Source: [Eubacterium] cellulosolvens LD2006 (GTDB taxonomy: Bacteria; Bacillota; Clostridia; Lachnospirales; Lachnospiraceae). Taken from it: a stretch of 64,000 nt of DNA. The stretch spans positions 62,001 to 126,000 of the forward strand of contig NZ_JHXY01000006.1 of NCBI RefSeq assembly GCF_000621585.1, in the 5' to 3' direction. Below the pieces are notes generated by a model that had not been told where the DNA came from, searched no databases, and was given only the letters and a program-made list of their open reading frames with translations. This document shows, one piece after another, positions 38,829 to 49,000 of this stretch (within the stretch, counting starts at the first letter, position 1; each line of letters starts with the position of its first letter). Made by a program: the position numbers and the translations under genes.

Positions 38829-39353
38829 TTAACCGACCTTTCGAACCTCTGCAAAACCGATCTCGACCGGTGTTGCCCGTCCGAACATCTCTACATTGAT
38901 TGTAACTGTCTGTTTGCTCTGATTAATTGCGGTAATTGCGCCTTCGGAATCTTTCCAAGGGCCGCCGATTACGACAACCTGGTCACCGATCTCAAGATCG
39001 ATCACCATCTTCTCAGCGGAGCCTACTCCCAGAGGCTGCATCTCTGCAGCAGAGAGCGGTACCGGCTCCTGCGGATTGGATCCGACAAAACCCGTAACTC
39101 CGCGGGTATTGCGAACCACATACCAGTTGTCCTTATTCATGATCATATGGACAAGGACATATCCTGGGAACATTTTCTTCTGTACCTGCTTTTTGACGCC
39201 GTTTCTAACCTCAACGACATCTTCCAACGGCACACGGACTTCTAGGATCTGGTCTTCAAGGTGTCTGTTTTCTATCGTCTTCTCGATATTAGCTTTAACT
39301 TTATTCTCGTAACCGGAATAAGTATGAACTACATACCATTTAGCTTCTGACAT
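38829..39353 (-). CDS. nusG: Transcription termination/antitermination factor NusG
   Basis: The 174-residue protein has the NGN domain (WYVVHTYSGYENKVKANIEK, then FPGYVLVHMIMNKDNWYVVRN) and the C-terminal KOW domain (GDQVVVIGGPWKDSEGAI). NusG binds the RNA polymerase clamp, affects pausing and termination, and couples to ribosomes or Rho. It is third in the rpmG-secE-nusG cluster, 14 bases after secE. Confidence 0.97.
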   Translation of the reverse strand: MSEAKWYVVHTYSGYENKVKANIEKTIENRHLEDQILEVRVPLEDVVEVRNGVKKQVQKKMFPGYVLVHMIMNKDNWYVVRNTRGVTGFVGSNPQEPVPLSAAEMQPLGVGSAEKMVIDLEIGDQVVVIGGPWKDSEGAITAINQSKQTVTINVEMFGRATPVEIGFAEVRKVG

Positions 39354-39367
39354 CGATTCACCTTTCC

Positions 39368-39592
39368 TTATTTAATGATAAGTTCAATAAGCTGCAATCC
39401 TACACTGTCCGCAAGGGTAATAAGGCCGCAAACAATAGCAGAAATAACCACTACTGCAGCTGTCTGTTTGCCCAGCGTCTTCTTGTCGGTCCAGACAATC
39501 TTGTCCCACTCTGTTTTGAGTCCCTTGGTCCAGCTCTTCTTCGGAGCGTCCTTTGTGGACTCTGCCTTAGCTTTGCTTGTTGCTTCTGCCAT
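39368..39592 (-). CDS. secE: Preprotein translocase subunit SecE
   Basis: The start is the ATG at 39592 behind GGAGGTGAAAAGA, giving MAEATSKAKAES and 74 residues; an earlier in-frame start overlaps the ribosome site. A charged N-terminus is followed by the amphipathic SecE helix (GLKTEWDKIVWTDKKTLGKQ) and one C-terminal membrane segment (TAAVVVISAIVCGLITLA). SecE clamps SecY in the membrane channel. It is the short, single-span Firmicute type. Confidence 0.95.
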   Translation of the reverse strand: MAEATSKAKAESTKDAPKKSWTKGLKTEWDKIVWTDKKTLGKQTAAVVVISAIVCGLITLADSVGLQLIELIIK

Positions 39593-39625
39593 TCTTTTCA
39601 CCTCCACACCAGGAAACCTGTGTTA

Positions 39626-39775
39626 TTACTTGGTCTCTCTGTGTAATGTGTGTTTTCTGCAGAATCTGCAGTACTTCTTGATTTCCATACGCTCCGGATG
39701 ATTTTTCTTTTCCTTTGTCGTATTGTAGTTGCGCTGCTTGCATTCTGTACATGCGAGAGTAATTCTTGTACGCAC
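39626..39775 (-). CDS. rpmG: Ribosomal protein L33 (GTG start, 49 residues)
   Basis: A small frame begins with GTG at 39775, behind GGAGGTGGAAGTC, and encodes 49 residues starting (M)[18 protein letters not shown] and ending HTLHRETK. It is the zinc-binding form of L33 with two CxxC pairs (CTEC and CRFC). It is the first gene of the secE-nusG cluster, where rpmG normally lies, and the normal length (49-50) supports the GTG start. Confidence 0.95.
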   Translation of the reverse strand: MRTRITLACTECKQRNYNTTKEKKNHPERMEIKKYCRFCRKHTLHRETK

Positions 39776-39915
39776 GACTTCCACCTCCACTGTAATAAAC
39801 ATTCAAACACGGCCCTGTTTCCCGCGCTTTTCCAATGGGAAACGATCACGTTCATCGCCTCAAAAAACTGAAAAAAAGCGTAAAAAAAAAGGACCTACTT
39901 CCATGTCGCTATAAT

Positions 39916-39945
39916 AATATAGCACCGGACGAAGGTCCATGTCAA
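39916..39945 (-). promoter_or_regulatory. Promoter of rpmG-secE-nusG
   Basis: On the minus strand: TTGACA, 18 bases, TATATT, about 140 bases before rpmG. Confidence 0.75.
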
Positions 39946-40005
39946 GCAGTGCCGATGCGAAAAAACACTGTCAATTCAAGTTATTTCAAAACAGATATAC
40001 ACGGG

Positions 40006-40998
40006 TCAGATCACCCAGTCGGTGTAATCCGCTTTTCCGTGTCCGCCGTGACTGTACTCCAGCTCAGGAGCGCGCGCGCTGACTTTCATATCTGCCGGTA
40101 CAGAGTGAACGACGAAGGTGTTGCCGCCGATGGTGACATTGTCGCCGATGACGGTATCTCCGCCGAGGACGGAAGTTCCCGAGTAGATCGTGACATTGTT
40201 TCCGATCGTTGGATGTCTCTTCTCACCCTTGAGCGCCTGCCCCTTCCGTGTGGAGAGACCGCCGAGCGTCACTCCCTGGTAGATCTTCACGTGGTCACCG
40301 ATGTTCGTTGTCTCTCCGATGACGATTCCGGTTCCGTGATCAATAAAGAAATATCTTCCGATCGTCGCTCCCGGATGAATGTCGATTCCCGTGTGCGCGT
40401 GGGCGTACTCCGCCATGATTCTCGGAATGAGCGGGACTTTCAGCTCCCAGAGTTCGTGGGCAATTCTATAGGTAGAAATAGCCATGAGGCCCGGATAGCT
40501 CAACACGATCTCATCGTAACTGTAGGCCGCCGGATCTCCGTCATAGAACGCCTCGATATCCGTCGCAAGCAGTTCACGGATTGCCGGAATACGCATGAGC
40601 AGTTCACTGACAATATCCTCCGCCCTCTGCAGCAGCACCGATTTCTCGCAGTCCGCGCAGAGCTCATCGGTGCCGAGCGCGATCGCCACCTGTTTTTTCA
40701 GATTGTACTGTACATACTCGATCTTCTCACCGACGATATACCGCACATATTCCGCCCGGATCCTGCAGTTATCATAGTATCCGGGAAAAAGAATCTGCCG
40801 GAGCTTCTCGAGCACGTCGATAATCAGATTGCGGTTCAGGATATTTTTTACATTCAGCCTCGTCCCCGTCGGATACTCCTCGTAGCTGCGGAGAATGCAA
40901 TCCACGAGTCTCGCGGCCTCTTTATCCTCTTCCATTCCCTTTTTGTTCTGCATGATCCTGTCAAGTTCCTTCGTCATATCATCCAGTTTATTTTCCAT
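40006..40998 (-). CDS. Serine O-acetyltransferase
   Basis: The 330-residue enzyme transfers acetyl from acetyl-CoA to serine, giving O-acetylserine for cysteine synthesis. The N-terminal half (about 1-190) is helical, longer than in E. coli CysE and like the EpsC-type clostridial form. The C-terminal half is a left-handed beta-helix of hexapeptide repeats ([41 protein letters not shown]) with the catalytic histidines in [11 protein letters not shown] and [12 protein letters not shown]. It sits 55 bases downstream of mtnA on the same strand, so sulfur metabolism genes may be co-transcribed. cysK is not in the window. Confidence 0.92.
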   Translation of the reverse strand: MENKLDDMTKELDRIMQNKKGMEEDKEAARLVDCILRSYEEYPTGTRLNVKNILNRNLIIDVLEKLRQILFPGYYDNCRIRAEYVRYIVGEKIEYVQYNLKKQVAIALGTDELCADCEKSVLLQRAEDIVSELLMRIPAIRELLATDIEAFYDGDPAAYSYDEIVLSYPGLMAISTYRIAHELWELKVPLIPRIMAEYAHAHTGIDIHPGATIGRYFFIDHGTGIVIGETTNIGDHVKIYQGVTLGGLSTRKGQALKGEKRHPTIGNNVTIYSGTSVLGGDTVIGDNVTIGGNTFVVHSVPADMKVSARAPELEYSHGGHGKADYTDWVI

Positions 40999-41053
40999 AT
41001 CTATCCGTCCTCCTGTCCGCTTCTGATTTCTGGGCAGAATGATCTACAAGAGC

Positions 41054-42166
41054 TTACTCTGCTTTTTCTTTGTTCTTCATTGCCTCGGCCTTGATCTCCA
41101 TGATCTTTTTCAGGGATTCCGTGAACGGCGGTCTGGCAATTCCGTATTCCGTGACAATGGCTGTGATCAGGCTGTGATCCGTCACGTCAAAGCTCGGATT
41201 GTAAACCTTGACTCCCTCCGGCGCCATGCGCTTCTCATACCACATCTCCGTCACTTCTTCCGCGGCGCGCTGTTCGATCTTGATTCCGTCGCCCGTCTCC
41301 GTGTTCATATCGATGGTCGAGGTCGGTGCCATAATATACATCGGCACGCCGTAATGCTTCGCGACGATGGCCACCACGGAAGTTCCGATCTTGTTCGCCG
41401 TATCTCCGTTGGCCGCCACGCGGTCGCAGCCGACAAATACCGCCTGTACTTTTCCCTCTTTCATCAGGGAAGAGGACATATTGTCGCAGATGACCGTCGT
41501 GTCAATTCCGGAATCCATCAGCTCCTTGGCCGTCAGTCTGGCGCCCTGAAGAACCGGTCTTGTCTCGTCGCAGTACACATGGAAATTGTATCCCTTTTCC
41601 TGACCGAGATACATCGGCGCCGTCGCCATTCCGTAACGCGTGGCCGCGAGCTTTCCGGCATTGCAGTGAGTCAGAAGACCGTCTCCTTTTTTCAAAAGGG
41701 ACAGGCCGTACTCACCGAGCTTGTAGCAGGCCCGGATATCCTCTTCCTGAATGCGGACAGCTTCCCGGTGAAGAGCCTCAAGAACTTCCGGAACACTCTT
41801 CTCCTTATTCTCACAGGCAACGCGATCCAGCTGATTGAGTGCCCAGGAGAGATTGACAGCCGTCGGTCTCGAAGAATCCAGATAATCCTTTGCCTTGATA
41901 AACTCCGCATAGAAAGAATCAAAATCCTCTGTCTTTGCGGCGATTTCCTTTGCCGCAAGGTAGAGTCCGAAGCCGGCGCAGACGCCGATTGCGGGAGCGC
42001 CTCTCACCTGCAGCTTATAAATCGCTTCCCAGATCTGCTTCTGTGAAGTGAGACGGATTGTTTTCGTCTCATACGGCAGCAGTGTCTGGTCAATAATCTC
42101 AATCTGACTGTTCTCGTCATCCAGTGTGACGGTATCGATATCCATGATATTTTTATGTTCAACCAT
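41054..42166 (-). CDS. mtnA: S-methyl-5-thioribose-1-phosphate isomerase
   Basis: This 370-residue eIF-2B-like protein converts methylthioribose-1-phosphate to methylthioribulose-1-phosphate in methionine salvage. The MtnA-specific active-site cysteine is in LLTHCNAG and the aspartate in VGCDRVAANGD. RGAPAIGVCAGFGLYLAA and the C-terminal PSFDVTDHSLITAIVTEYGI are family landmarks. No other salvage genes are adjacent, and in some organisms the enzyme also acts in 5-deoxyribose disposal, so the pathway context is open. The ribosome site is GAGAGGGA. Confidence 0.93.
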   Translation of the reverse strand: MVEHKNIMDIDTVTLDDENSQIEIIDQTLLPYETKTIRLTSQKQIWEAIYKLQVRGAPAIGVCAGFGLYLAAKEIAAKTEDFDSFYAEFIKAKDYLDSSRPTAVNLSWALNQLDRVACENKEKSVPEVLEALHREAVRIQEEDIRACYKLGEYGLSLLKKGDGLLTHCNAGKLAATRYGMATAPMYLGQEKGYNFHVYCDETRPVLQGARLTAKELMDSGIDTTVICDNMSSSLMKEGKVQAVFVGCDRVAANGDTANKIGTSVVAIVAKHYGVPMYIMAPTSTIDMNTETGDGIKIEQRAAEEVTEMWYEKRMAPEGVKVYNPSFDVTDHSLITAIVTEYGIARPPFTESLKKIMEIKAEAMKNKEKAE

Positions 42167-42226
42167 TAGGGTTCCCTCTCTTTACTAAAAATTGCACTGT
42201 AAATCCCACAAAAAAATACAATTTAT

Positions 42227-42254
42227 ATAATAGCATTTTTTACAGTTTGTGAAA
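42227..42254 (-). promoter_or_regulatory. Promoter of mtnA
   Basis: On the minus strand: TTTCAC, 16 bases, TATTAT. It overlaps the divergent pfp promoter by a few bases, so the two may compete. Confidence 0.5.
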
Positions 42255-42275
42255 ACAATTATTTGGTGTTACTAT
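42247..42275 (+). promoter_or_regulatory. Promoter of the phosphofructokinase gene
   Basis: TTGTGA, 17 bases, TACTAT, about 95 bases before the ATG at 42369. Confidence 0.55.
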
Positions 42276-42368
42276 TTAGCTGTGTAAGCAGCGAGCGATC
42301 AAACAACGGCCGCCGCTCCTGCACATCATCCACAAATACATCATCAGCGAATCTAAAGGAGAATTTAC

Positions 42369-43580
42369 ATGAAAAATCTGCTGGTAGCACAGTCAGGCGG
42401 ACCGACCGCAGCGATCAACGCGACCCTTGCCGGCGTAGTGGCAAGCGCGAAACTCTCGGAGAAAGTAGACCGCATCCTGGGAGCAGTCAACGGCATCGAA
42501 GGCGTCCTGGGCGAATCCTTCATCGATCTTGACGACAAACTCGGCAACGCTGAGCAGCTCCATCTTCTTTGCCAGACACCTGCCGCCGCCCTCGGTTCCT
42601 GCCGTCTGAAAATCCGGGAGGAAGAGCAGCTGGAACAGATTGTATCTGTCCTGAAAAAACATGAAATATCCTACTTCATCTACATCGGCGGCAACGATTC
42701 CATGGACACCGTCGACAAACTCGCTTCCTACTGCAGAGTTCACGGCGTCCACGACATCTCCGTCATGGGAGCGCCAAAAACCATCGACAACGATCTCTGC
42801 GGAACCGATCACTGCCCGGGCTTCGGCTCCGCGGCAAAATACATTGCAACAACGATCTCCGAGATCGAGCGCGACTGCCATGTCTACGCGAGAAAAGCAG
42901 TCACCATCGTCGAGATCATGGGAAGAAACGCCGGCTGGCTGACCGCCGCCTCCTCCCTCGCCCGCGCCAACGGCGGCAAAGGACCGGACCTGATCTATCT
43001 CTGCGAGAGCCCGTTCTATCCGGAGCGCTTCATACAGGACGTCAAACAGAAACTCGAGGAGGAAGACGCTGTTCTCATTGCGGTCAGCGAGGGCGTGAAG
43101 ACACAAAACGGAAAATACGTCTCCGAACTCGTGCAGTCCGCTGCCGTTGACAACTTCGGCCACGCCTACATCGCCGGAGCCGCCAGAGTTCTCGAGGATC
43201 TTGTCCGCGAAAAAATCGGATGCAAAGTCCGCTCCATCGAGCTCAATCTCATGCAGCGCTGCGCCTCTCATCTGCAGAGCGCGACCGACGAAGAGGAATC
43301 CCGCATGCTCGGCATGAAGGCCGCCATGGCCGCCTTCTCCGGCGAAACCGGCAAGATGGCTTCCGTAATCCGCATCTCCGACGAGCCGTACCGCGTCAAA
43401 TACGATCTCGTCGACATCAGCCAGGCTGCCAACGCCGAAAAGACTGTTCCGGTTTCCTGGATCACACCGGACGGCCACGATGTCACCCCGGCCATGACCG
43501 CTTACCTTAAGCCTCTGATTCAGGGCGAGAGCAGAGTCACCTACAAAAACGGCATCCCGGAGACCATTCATCTATACTAA
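42369..43580 (+). CDS. pfp: 6-phosphofructokinase, pyrophosphate-dependent type
   Basis: The 403-residue PFKA-family enzyme phosphorylates fructose-6-phosphate. The donor-determining residues point to pyrophosphate rather than ATP: the GGDGS motif of ATP enzymes is GGNDS (107-111, Asp at the key position) and PGTIDND is PKTIDND (136-142, lysine). SGGPTAAINA binds phosphate near residue 9, and EIMGRNAGWLTAASS follows. A PPi enzyme is reversible and serves glycolysis and gluconeogenesis. It starts behind AAAGGAGAATTTAC and is monocistronic. A large repeat, a palindrome and a terminator follow. Confidence 0.92.
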   Translation: MKNLLVAQSGGPTAAINATLAGVVASAKLSEKVDRILGAVNGIEGVLGESFIDLDDKLGNAEQLHLLCQTPAAALGSCRLKIREEEQLEQIVSVLKKHEISYFIYIGGNDSMDTVDKLASYCRVHGVHDISVMGAPKTIDNDLCGTDHCPGFGSAAKYIATTISEIERDCHVYARKAVTIVEIMGRNAGWLTAASSLARANGGKGPDLIYLCESPFYPERFIQDVKQKLEEEDAVLIAVSEGVKTQNGKYVSELVQSAAVDNFGHAYIAGAARVLEDLVREKIGCKVRSIELNLMQRCASHLQSATDEEESRMLGMKAAMAAFSGETGKMASVIRISDEPYRVKYDLVDISQAANAEKTVPVSWITPDGHDVTPAMTAYLKPLIQGESRVTYKNGIPETIHLY

Positions 43581-43622
43581 TCTTGTTTTAAAACCTTTAC
43601 GGATAACCGCCGAAGAGCAGAC

Positions 43623-43766
43623 ATGAGCAGGAGCATCATCATGCAAAGCGAGTACATTGGCAGCCGAGGATGTCAGAGCGAGCATAGCTCAGATGTGTGG
43701 AGCCTGTTTGAGGGCACATTAAGTGCCAGAGTTGCGGAACAACATCTGATAATAGGCGGCGGAGCG
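43623..43766 (+). repeat. Large structured intergenic repeat (L family), copy truncated and joined to a P palindrome
   Basis: The left half matches the copies at 21.2 and 25.8 kb: AGCAGGAGCATCATCATGC, GCGAGTACATTGGCAGC, conserved block at 43666-43687, inner stem CAGATGT (43690-43696)/ACATCTG (43742-43748), and apical GGGCAC/GTGCC. The second conserved block stops after GGCGGCGGAGCG at 43766 and the outer right arm is missing. The P palindrome begins at the next base. Confidence 0.8.
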
Positions 43767-43808
43767 TTTTGTATTATGGAAATTCCGGAGGAATTTCCTA
43801 TAACAAAA
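43767..43808. repeat. Small palindrome P, copy at pfp/lgt
   Basis: TTTTGTATTATGGAAATTCC pairs with GGAATTTCCTATAACAAAAA. It starts exactly where the L-family copy breaks off. Confidence 0.85.
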
Positions 43809-43838
43809 AAAAAGGCCTCGCACGAAATCGTGCGAGGC
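43805..43838 (-). terminator. Terminator of lgt
   Basis: GCCTCGCACGA and TCGTGCGAGGC form a perfect 11-bp stem (43815-43838), followed on the minus strand by nine T residues. The plus-strand side lacks a T run. Confidence 0.85.
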
Positions 43839-43845
43839 TCCGTAT

Positions 43846-44748
43846 TTATACCTGTTCTTTTTCAGCCGCGTTACTCTCTGCGCGCGCATCTGTTTTTTTC
43901 AAATCTACCGGGTCCGGATCCACAGCCGCTTCCCCTTCGCTTTCCTGCTCCGCATCCAAAGATACCGCCGTCACCTCTTCCTTTACCTTTGTCGTAAGGT
44001 AATACCAGAGAACAAAGCCGACGGTCACGGTAAAGAGTCCGATGAACTGGGACGTCGACAGTGCTCCGACCTGTCCCCGGATCAGATCCCCTCTGAAAAA
44101 CTCCACGATGAATCTTCCGATACTGTAAACCACCAGATAGATCGCGATCAGCTCGCCTCTGTATTTCTGTTTTTTCTTCTCATAGAGGAGAAGACCGAAA
44201 CAGATCAGGAAATCCCCCGCGCTCATGATCAGCTGGGTCGGAACAAGCTTCACATGGTTCGGCGCGTACAGGGAATGACTGAACTCTGTAAAGAACCAGC
44301 TGCTCGTCGTATGCGCACCGTAACAGCAGCCGGCAAAGAAACAGCCGATGCGGCCGAAGCCCTGCGCGAGCGCAACCGCCGGAATCGCGAGATCCGCGTA
44401 TTCCCAGAAACTCTCCTTCTGCCATCTGCAATAGACAACGCCTCCGAAAATTCCGCCGATCAGTCCTCCGAAGACAACCCAGCCGTTCGCGATACCGTCC
44501 AGAAGAGACATCCTGCCGTCCATAAGCTGCGGCAGAACGGTCGCGATGTACAAAAGCTTTGAACAGAGATAGCCGAAGATGATACAGGCGATCACCAGCC
44601 CGAAGATCTTTCCGATCTTCGCCTCACTGAGCCTCTTCTTTTTCGCCCTGCTCTCGGCCATCAGGTATGCGGAAATAATACCGATCGCCGTCATCAGCCC
44701 GTACGTGTGAAACGTCAACGGCCCGATGGAAAACAAATCATTATACAT
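43846..44748 (-). CDS. lgt: Prolipoprotein diacylglyceryl transferase
   Basis: This 300-residue membrane enzyme of about seven segments transfers diacylglycerol from phosphatidylglycerol to the lipobox cysteine of prolipoproteins. The signature GRIGCFFAGCCYG holds the essential arginine; the cysteine-rich variant of this motif is common in clostridia. WVVFGGLIGGIFGG and YSIGRFIVEFFRGD are also typical. The last 45 residues are a hydrophilic acidic tail (AEQESEGEAAVDPDPVD) not needed by the family. The lipoproteins in this window are its likely substrates, including the foldase upstream. Confidence 0.95.
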   Translation of the reverse strand: MYNDLFSIGPLTFHTYGLMTAIGIISAYLMAESRAKKKRLSEAKIGKIFGLVIACIIFGYLCSKLLYIATVLPQLMDGRMSLLDGIANGWVVFGGLIGGIFGGVVYCRWQKESFWEYADLAIPAVALAQGFGRIGCFFAGCCYGAHTTSSWFFTEFSHSLYAPNHVKLVPTQLIMSAGDFLICFGLLLYEKKKQKYRGELIAIYLVVYSIGRFIVEFFRGDLIRGQVGALSTSQFIGLFTVTVGFVLWYYLTTKVKEEVTAVSLDAEQESEGEAAVDPDPVDLKKTDARAESNAAEKEQV

Positions 44749-44848
44749 CAGAAAACCTCCTGTCGCTTAAATATCCGATCGAACGCTCCGGTATCCGTCC
44801 CGGGGCGCCGCAAGGTTCTGTTCAGCGGCGCCGGAACGCGTTCGCCTG

Positions 44849-45979
44849 TCAGGATGCCGATGATACGGCAGACGTCGCGGACACATCTGCTCCGGCGCCC
44901 TGCGTATTCTCTGCAGCCGGTGTCGTCTTGAGGATGTAACCGTCCTCGTCCGATACCTTCAGTTTCTTCCAGCAATCCTTTTCCGTGACCTTTGCTTCCT
45001 TGTACCATTTCTCGACAAGATCGTTGTACGCGGTCTCGCGGCGCTGCTCAATGATGGACTTTTTGTTGTTGTCCGTAGCTTCGCGGTCCAGAACCTTGTC
45101 CATGCGAACGATATAGTAAGCGTCTCCGGTATCGATGATTCCGTCGTGTACCTGTCCGTCTTTCATCGCGGACGTCTCAGAGAGAACAGCCTCCGGCAGA
45201 GCCTGGGAATCCTTTGCATAGGACTGCTCATTTACCTCGATCGACTTATCAATCTTACCGGCAAGTTCTTTTACATCCGCTTTCGCGGGATCTGCCGCCG
45301 TTTTTACCTGATCGAGAAGCTCTTCCATCTTCTTTTTCGCCTCTGCCTTCTGATCATCCGTCATGGTCTTGGAGCCTCCGGTCTCCTCGTCTGTTGTCGT
45401 CAGCGAGATCTTCGCATAGGTGATCGTGGACTCTGCGGCCTCGTCGTCCGAGACATTTGTATCCACATCTTTTGCCATCGGATAATACATCAGTCTCTGA
45501 TAGGTGGAGAACTCAAGAACCGTCTCAATGTCGTCAGCCGTTGTTCCGAGCTTGTCCATCGCCTCCTTGTTGTTCTCATACGTCTCTTTTGCCGTTTTTT
45601 CAATCTCATCTTTGAGCGTGTCCGAGATCGTCACGTCATACTCTCCGGCATGACTCTTCAGAATCACACCCTGGATGATGTTCTTGCGGATCGACTCCTT
45701 CAGGGAATCCCCGTATGTCTTCGCCTCCGAAGTGCTCGTCGCGGCGCTGTACTCCTGCGCCCATACAGACTCGGTGGACATGCCGTAGTTTGCCATCATC
45801 GATGTGCTCTGTGCCTGCTGATAGCGAAGGTAGAACTCTGCGGTTCCGAGATTGATCGTTTCGTCATTCACAATAAGAGCTGCCTGTGTTCCGTCTGCTT
45901 TTCCGCATCCGGCAAGCGACGTCGTTGCCACCATGCAGGCCAGCGCTGCGGATACAGCTGTTGCTTTCACTTTATTCAT
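44849..45979 (-). CDS. PrsA/SurA-like lipoprotein foldase (peptidyl-prolyl isomerase family)
   Basis: The start is the ATG at 45979 behind CTGGAGGGAAGAAGTTT, giving 376 residues. A signal sequence ends in the lipobox SLAGC at about residues 21-25. The N-terminal part (ALIVNDETINLGTAEFYLRY) and helical core match SurA_N/PrsA chaperone domains. A parvulin-like stretch (residues about 190-310) contains ITYAKISL and the later DTGDAYYIVRMDKVLD. The C-terminal tail is Ala/Ser/Thr-rich. PrsA-type lipoproteins fold exported proteins outside the membrane. Parvulin catalytic residues are not clearly conserved, so chaperone-only action is possible. It lies 72 bases downstream of mfd. Confidence 0.85.
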   Translation of the reverse strand: MNKVKATAVSAALACMVATTSLAGCGKADGTQAALIVNDETINLGTAEFYLRYQQAQSTSMMANYGMSTESVWAQEYSAATSTSEAKTYGDSLKESIRKNIIQGVILKSHAGEYDVTISDTLKDEIEKTAKETYENNKEAMDKLGTTADDIETVLEFSTYQRLMYYPMAKDVDTNVSDDEAAESTITYAKISLTTTDEETGGSKTMTDDQKAEAKKKMEELLDQVKTAADPAKADVKELAGKIDKSIEVNEQSYAKDSQALPEAVLSETSAMKDGQVHDGIIDTGDAYYIVRMDKVLDREATDNNKKSIIEQRRETAYNDLVEKWYKEAKVTEKDCWKKLKVSDEDGYILKTTPAAENTQGAGADVSATSAVSSAS

Positions 45980-46051
45980 AAACTTCTTCCCTCCAGAAAA
46001 AAAATATAACGGTCTGATTATATCCTTTTTGCCGGTAATCATCAATGCTTT

Positions 46052-49000
46052 TCACAATAGATTCACCATATCCGCGCAAAATTCTGTCATTCTGGACAAG
46101 AGTTCTGCAGATTTTCGTTCCGCCGGATTTTTCAGCCGGTACAGGAAATGCGGCTTTCCGGCCGCGCGGAAGTCGAGCCGGTTCCTGTATTTCTCCATAT
46201 TCAGAAGATCCGGAATAGCTTCCACCCGGATGGCCGCTCTTTCGTACATACTGATCGTCACGTCGTTTCCGGAAAGATTCATTCCGGATATGTAAACCTT
46301 GTGCGCCATCCTCTTCAGCTGCGCGACCCGGATGAGATTCTGCGCAGCGAGCGGCGGCTCGCCGAACCGGTCCAGAAGTTCATCGATCATCTCATCCGCC
46401 TCATCCTTGTCCCCGATGGCGGCGATCCGCTTGTAAACCTCGAGCTTCTGATGTTCATTTTTTATATAGGAGGCCGGAAGATAGGCGTCCACAGGAAGAT
46501 CTATGGTCGTCTCAAAGTCCGCCTCCGGCTCGATCCCCTTCGCCTCGCGGACGGCCTCGCCGAGCATCTTCGCGTAGAGATCGTAGCCCACGGCTCCCAT
46601 GTGGCCGGATTGCTCCGCGCCGAGCAAATTTCCTGCGCCCCGGATTTCCAGATCCCTCTTCGCGATCTTGACGCCGCTTCCGAGCTCCGTAAACTCACGA
46701 ATTGCGTGGAGACGTTTCTCCGCGTCCTCCTTGAGCATCTTGTCTTTTTTATACATCAGGAACGCATAGGAATTCCGGTTGGATCTTCCCACCCGCCCGC
46801 GCAGCTGATAGAGCTGGGACAGGCCGAGACGGTCGGCGTCGCAGATGACCATCGTGTTCACATTGGAAATATCCATTCCGGTCTCAATGATTGTTGTCGC
46901 CACAAGGACGTCGATCTCCCCGTTGATGAAGCGGTACATCAGAGACTCCAACTCGGTCTCCTTCATTTTTCCGTGCGCGTATTCCACGACAGCGTCCGGC
47001 AGCAGCCGGCGGATCCTGTCCGTCATCTCCGCGATCCCGTTCACACGGTTATAGACCACAAAGGCCTGTCCGTCCCGCGCAAGCTCCCTCGCCAGCGCCT
47101 CGCGGATCATCTCCTCATCGTATTCCAGCACATAGGTCTGAATCGGAAGCCTGTCCATCGGCGGCTCCTCCAGAACACTCATATCCCGTATGCCGATCAT
47201 ACTCATATGGAGTGTTCTCGGAATCGGCGTCGCCGTCAGCGTGAGCACGTCCACATTCTTCTTGATCTGTTTGATTTTTTCCTTGTGCGTCACTCCGAAG
47301 CGCTGCTCCTCATCCACAATGAGAAGTCCGAGATCTTTATAGGTCACATCTTTGGACAGCACCCGGTGCGTTCCGATCAGGATATCGACCGCGCCCTTTC
47401 GCACCGCCTCGATCGTTTTTTTCTGCTGGTAGGACGACCGGAAGCGGCTGAGCATATCGATATTCACCGGATAATCTTTCATCCGCTGTGTAAAGGTGTT
47501 GAAATGCTGCTGCGCGAGAATGGTCGTCGGGCAGAGAAGAACCACCTGTTTGTTCTCCTGCACGGCCTTGAACGCCGCGCGGATCGCGATCTCGGTTTTT
47601 CCGTAACCGACATCCCCGCAGACCAGACGGTCCATGACTTTGCCGCTCTCCATATCTCGCTTCGTATCCTCGATCGCCTGCAGCTGATCCTCCGTCTCCT
47701 CGAAGGGAAACAGCTCTTCAAACTCTCTCTGCCAGACCGTATCCCGGCCGTAGCGGTAACCCTCGGCGTGCTCTCGCGCCGCATAGAGGGCGACAAGATC
47801 CTTCGCGATATCCCTGACCGCTCCGCGCACTTTGCTCTTGGTCTTGATCCACTCCGTACCGCCGAGACTGTTCAGCTTCGGTTTGTGTCCCTCGCCGCCG
47901 GCATATTTCTGCAGTACATCGAGCTGAGTGGCCTGGACAAAAAGGGTTCCTCCGCCGGCATACTCAATCTTCACGTAATCCTTGACCACATGATCAACCG
48001 TGATTTTTTCAATTCCCCGGTATACGCCGAGGCCGTGATTCTCGTGAACCACATAATCGCCGATCGAGAGCTCACCGAAGTCACGGATTCTGTCGCCCTT
48101 CTTCGCGGAGGACGAGGACTTCCTCTTCTTTCGCTGCTCGACGCCGAAGATGTCCGATTCCGTAATCAGCACGAACTGCTGCATCGGGTACTCAAAGCCC
48201 CTGCGGACACTTCCGCGGGTGACCATAATCTCTCCGGGCGATAGTTCCCGGTCTTCATCCTCCGTAAAAAACGCGTTGAGACCTTCCGCCCGCAGATCCT
48301 CGGCAAGGCGCCCGCCTCTCGTCCTCGAGGCACAGAGGAGAACCACGCGGCAGCCTCTCTTCTTCCACGTCGCCAGATCCTTCACCAGAAGCGGGAACTG
48401 TTTGTTATAGGAATTGACCGACCGCGCGGAGACCGCGAGCCGGTGGTCAACCTGAAACGGCAGATGATGCTGTTCCATGAGGTCCAGCGCGATCACACAC
48501 CGTCTGCCGAAATGATAGGCAAGCACCTCCTCGTTGATCATCCGCTCCGTCTCAAACGGCCGGATACTCTTTTCCTCCACGCGGTATTTCATGGCCTCGA
48601 TAAACTCGTCCGAGACCGCCTTCGCATTGTCCATGAGTCTCGCGGGTTCGTCCAGGAACAAAACCGCCCCCTTCGGAAAATAATCCGGAAACGTATTGGT
48701 CAGACTGTGAAAAAACGCCTCCGCCTTTTTTTCCGGCATGTCCCTGTCATACCCCGGCTCCTCCGTGGCCGGATAGATCGTGATCTCATCCAGGTTTTCC
48801 AGTGACCGCTGACTCTCCGGATCGAAGAGACGGATACTGTCCACCTGGTCATCCCAGAATTCCACCCTCCAGGGCAGCTCCTCCGTCAGAGAATAAATAT
48901 CCACGATGTCGCCGCGGATCGCGAACTGACCGGCGCACTCGACCTGTACCACACGTTCATATCCCATAACCGTCAGTTTTTCGGCGAGCTCCGCAAGCGG

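Noticed and set aside
46148-48244. 698-codon open frame antisense to mfd
   Set aside because: It is a shadow frame, rich in His/Arg/Leu, without a family match; mfd is unambiguous on the other strand.
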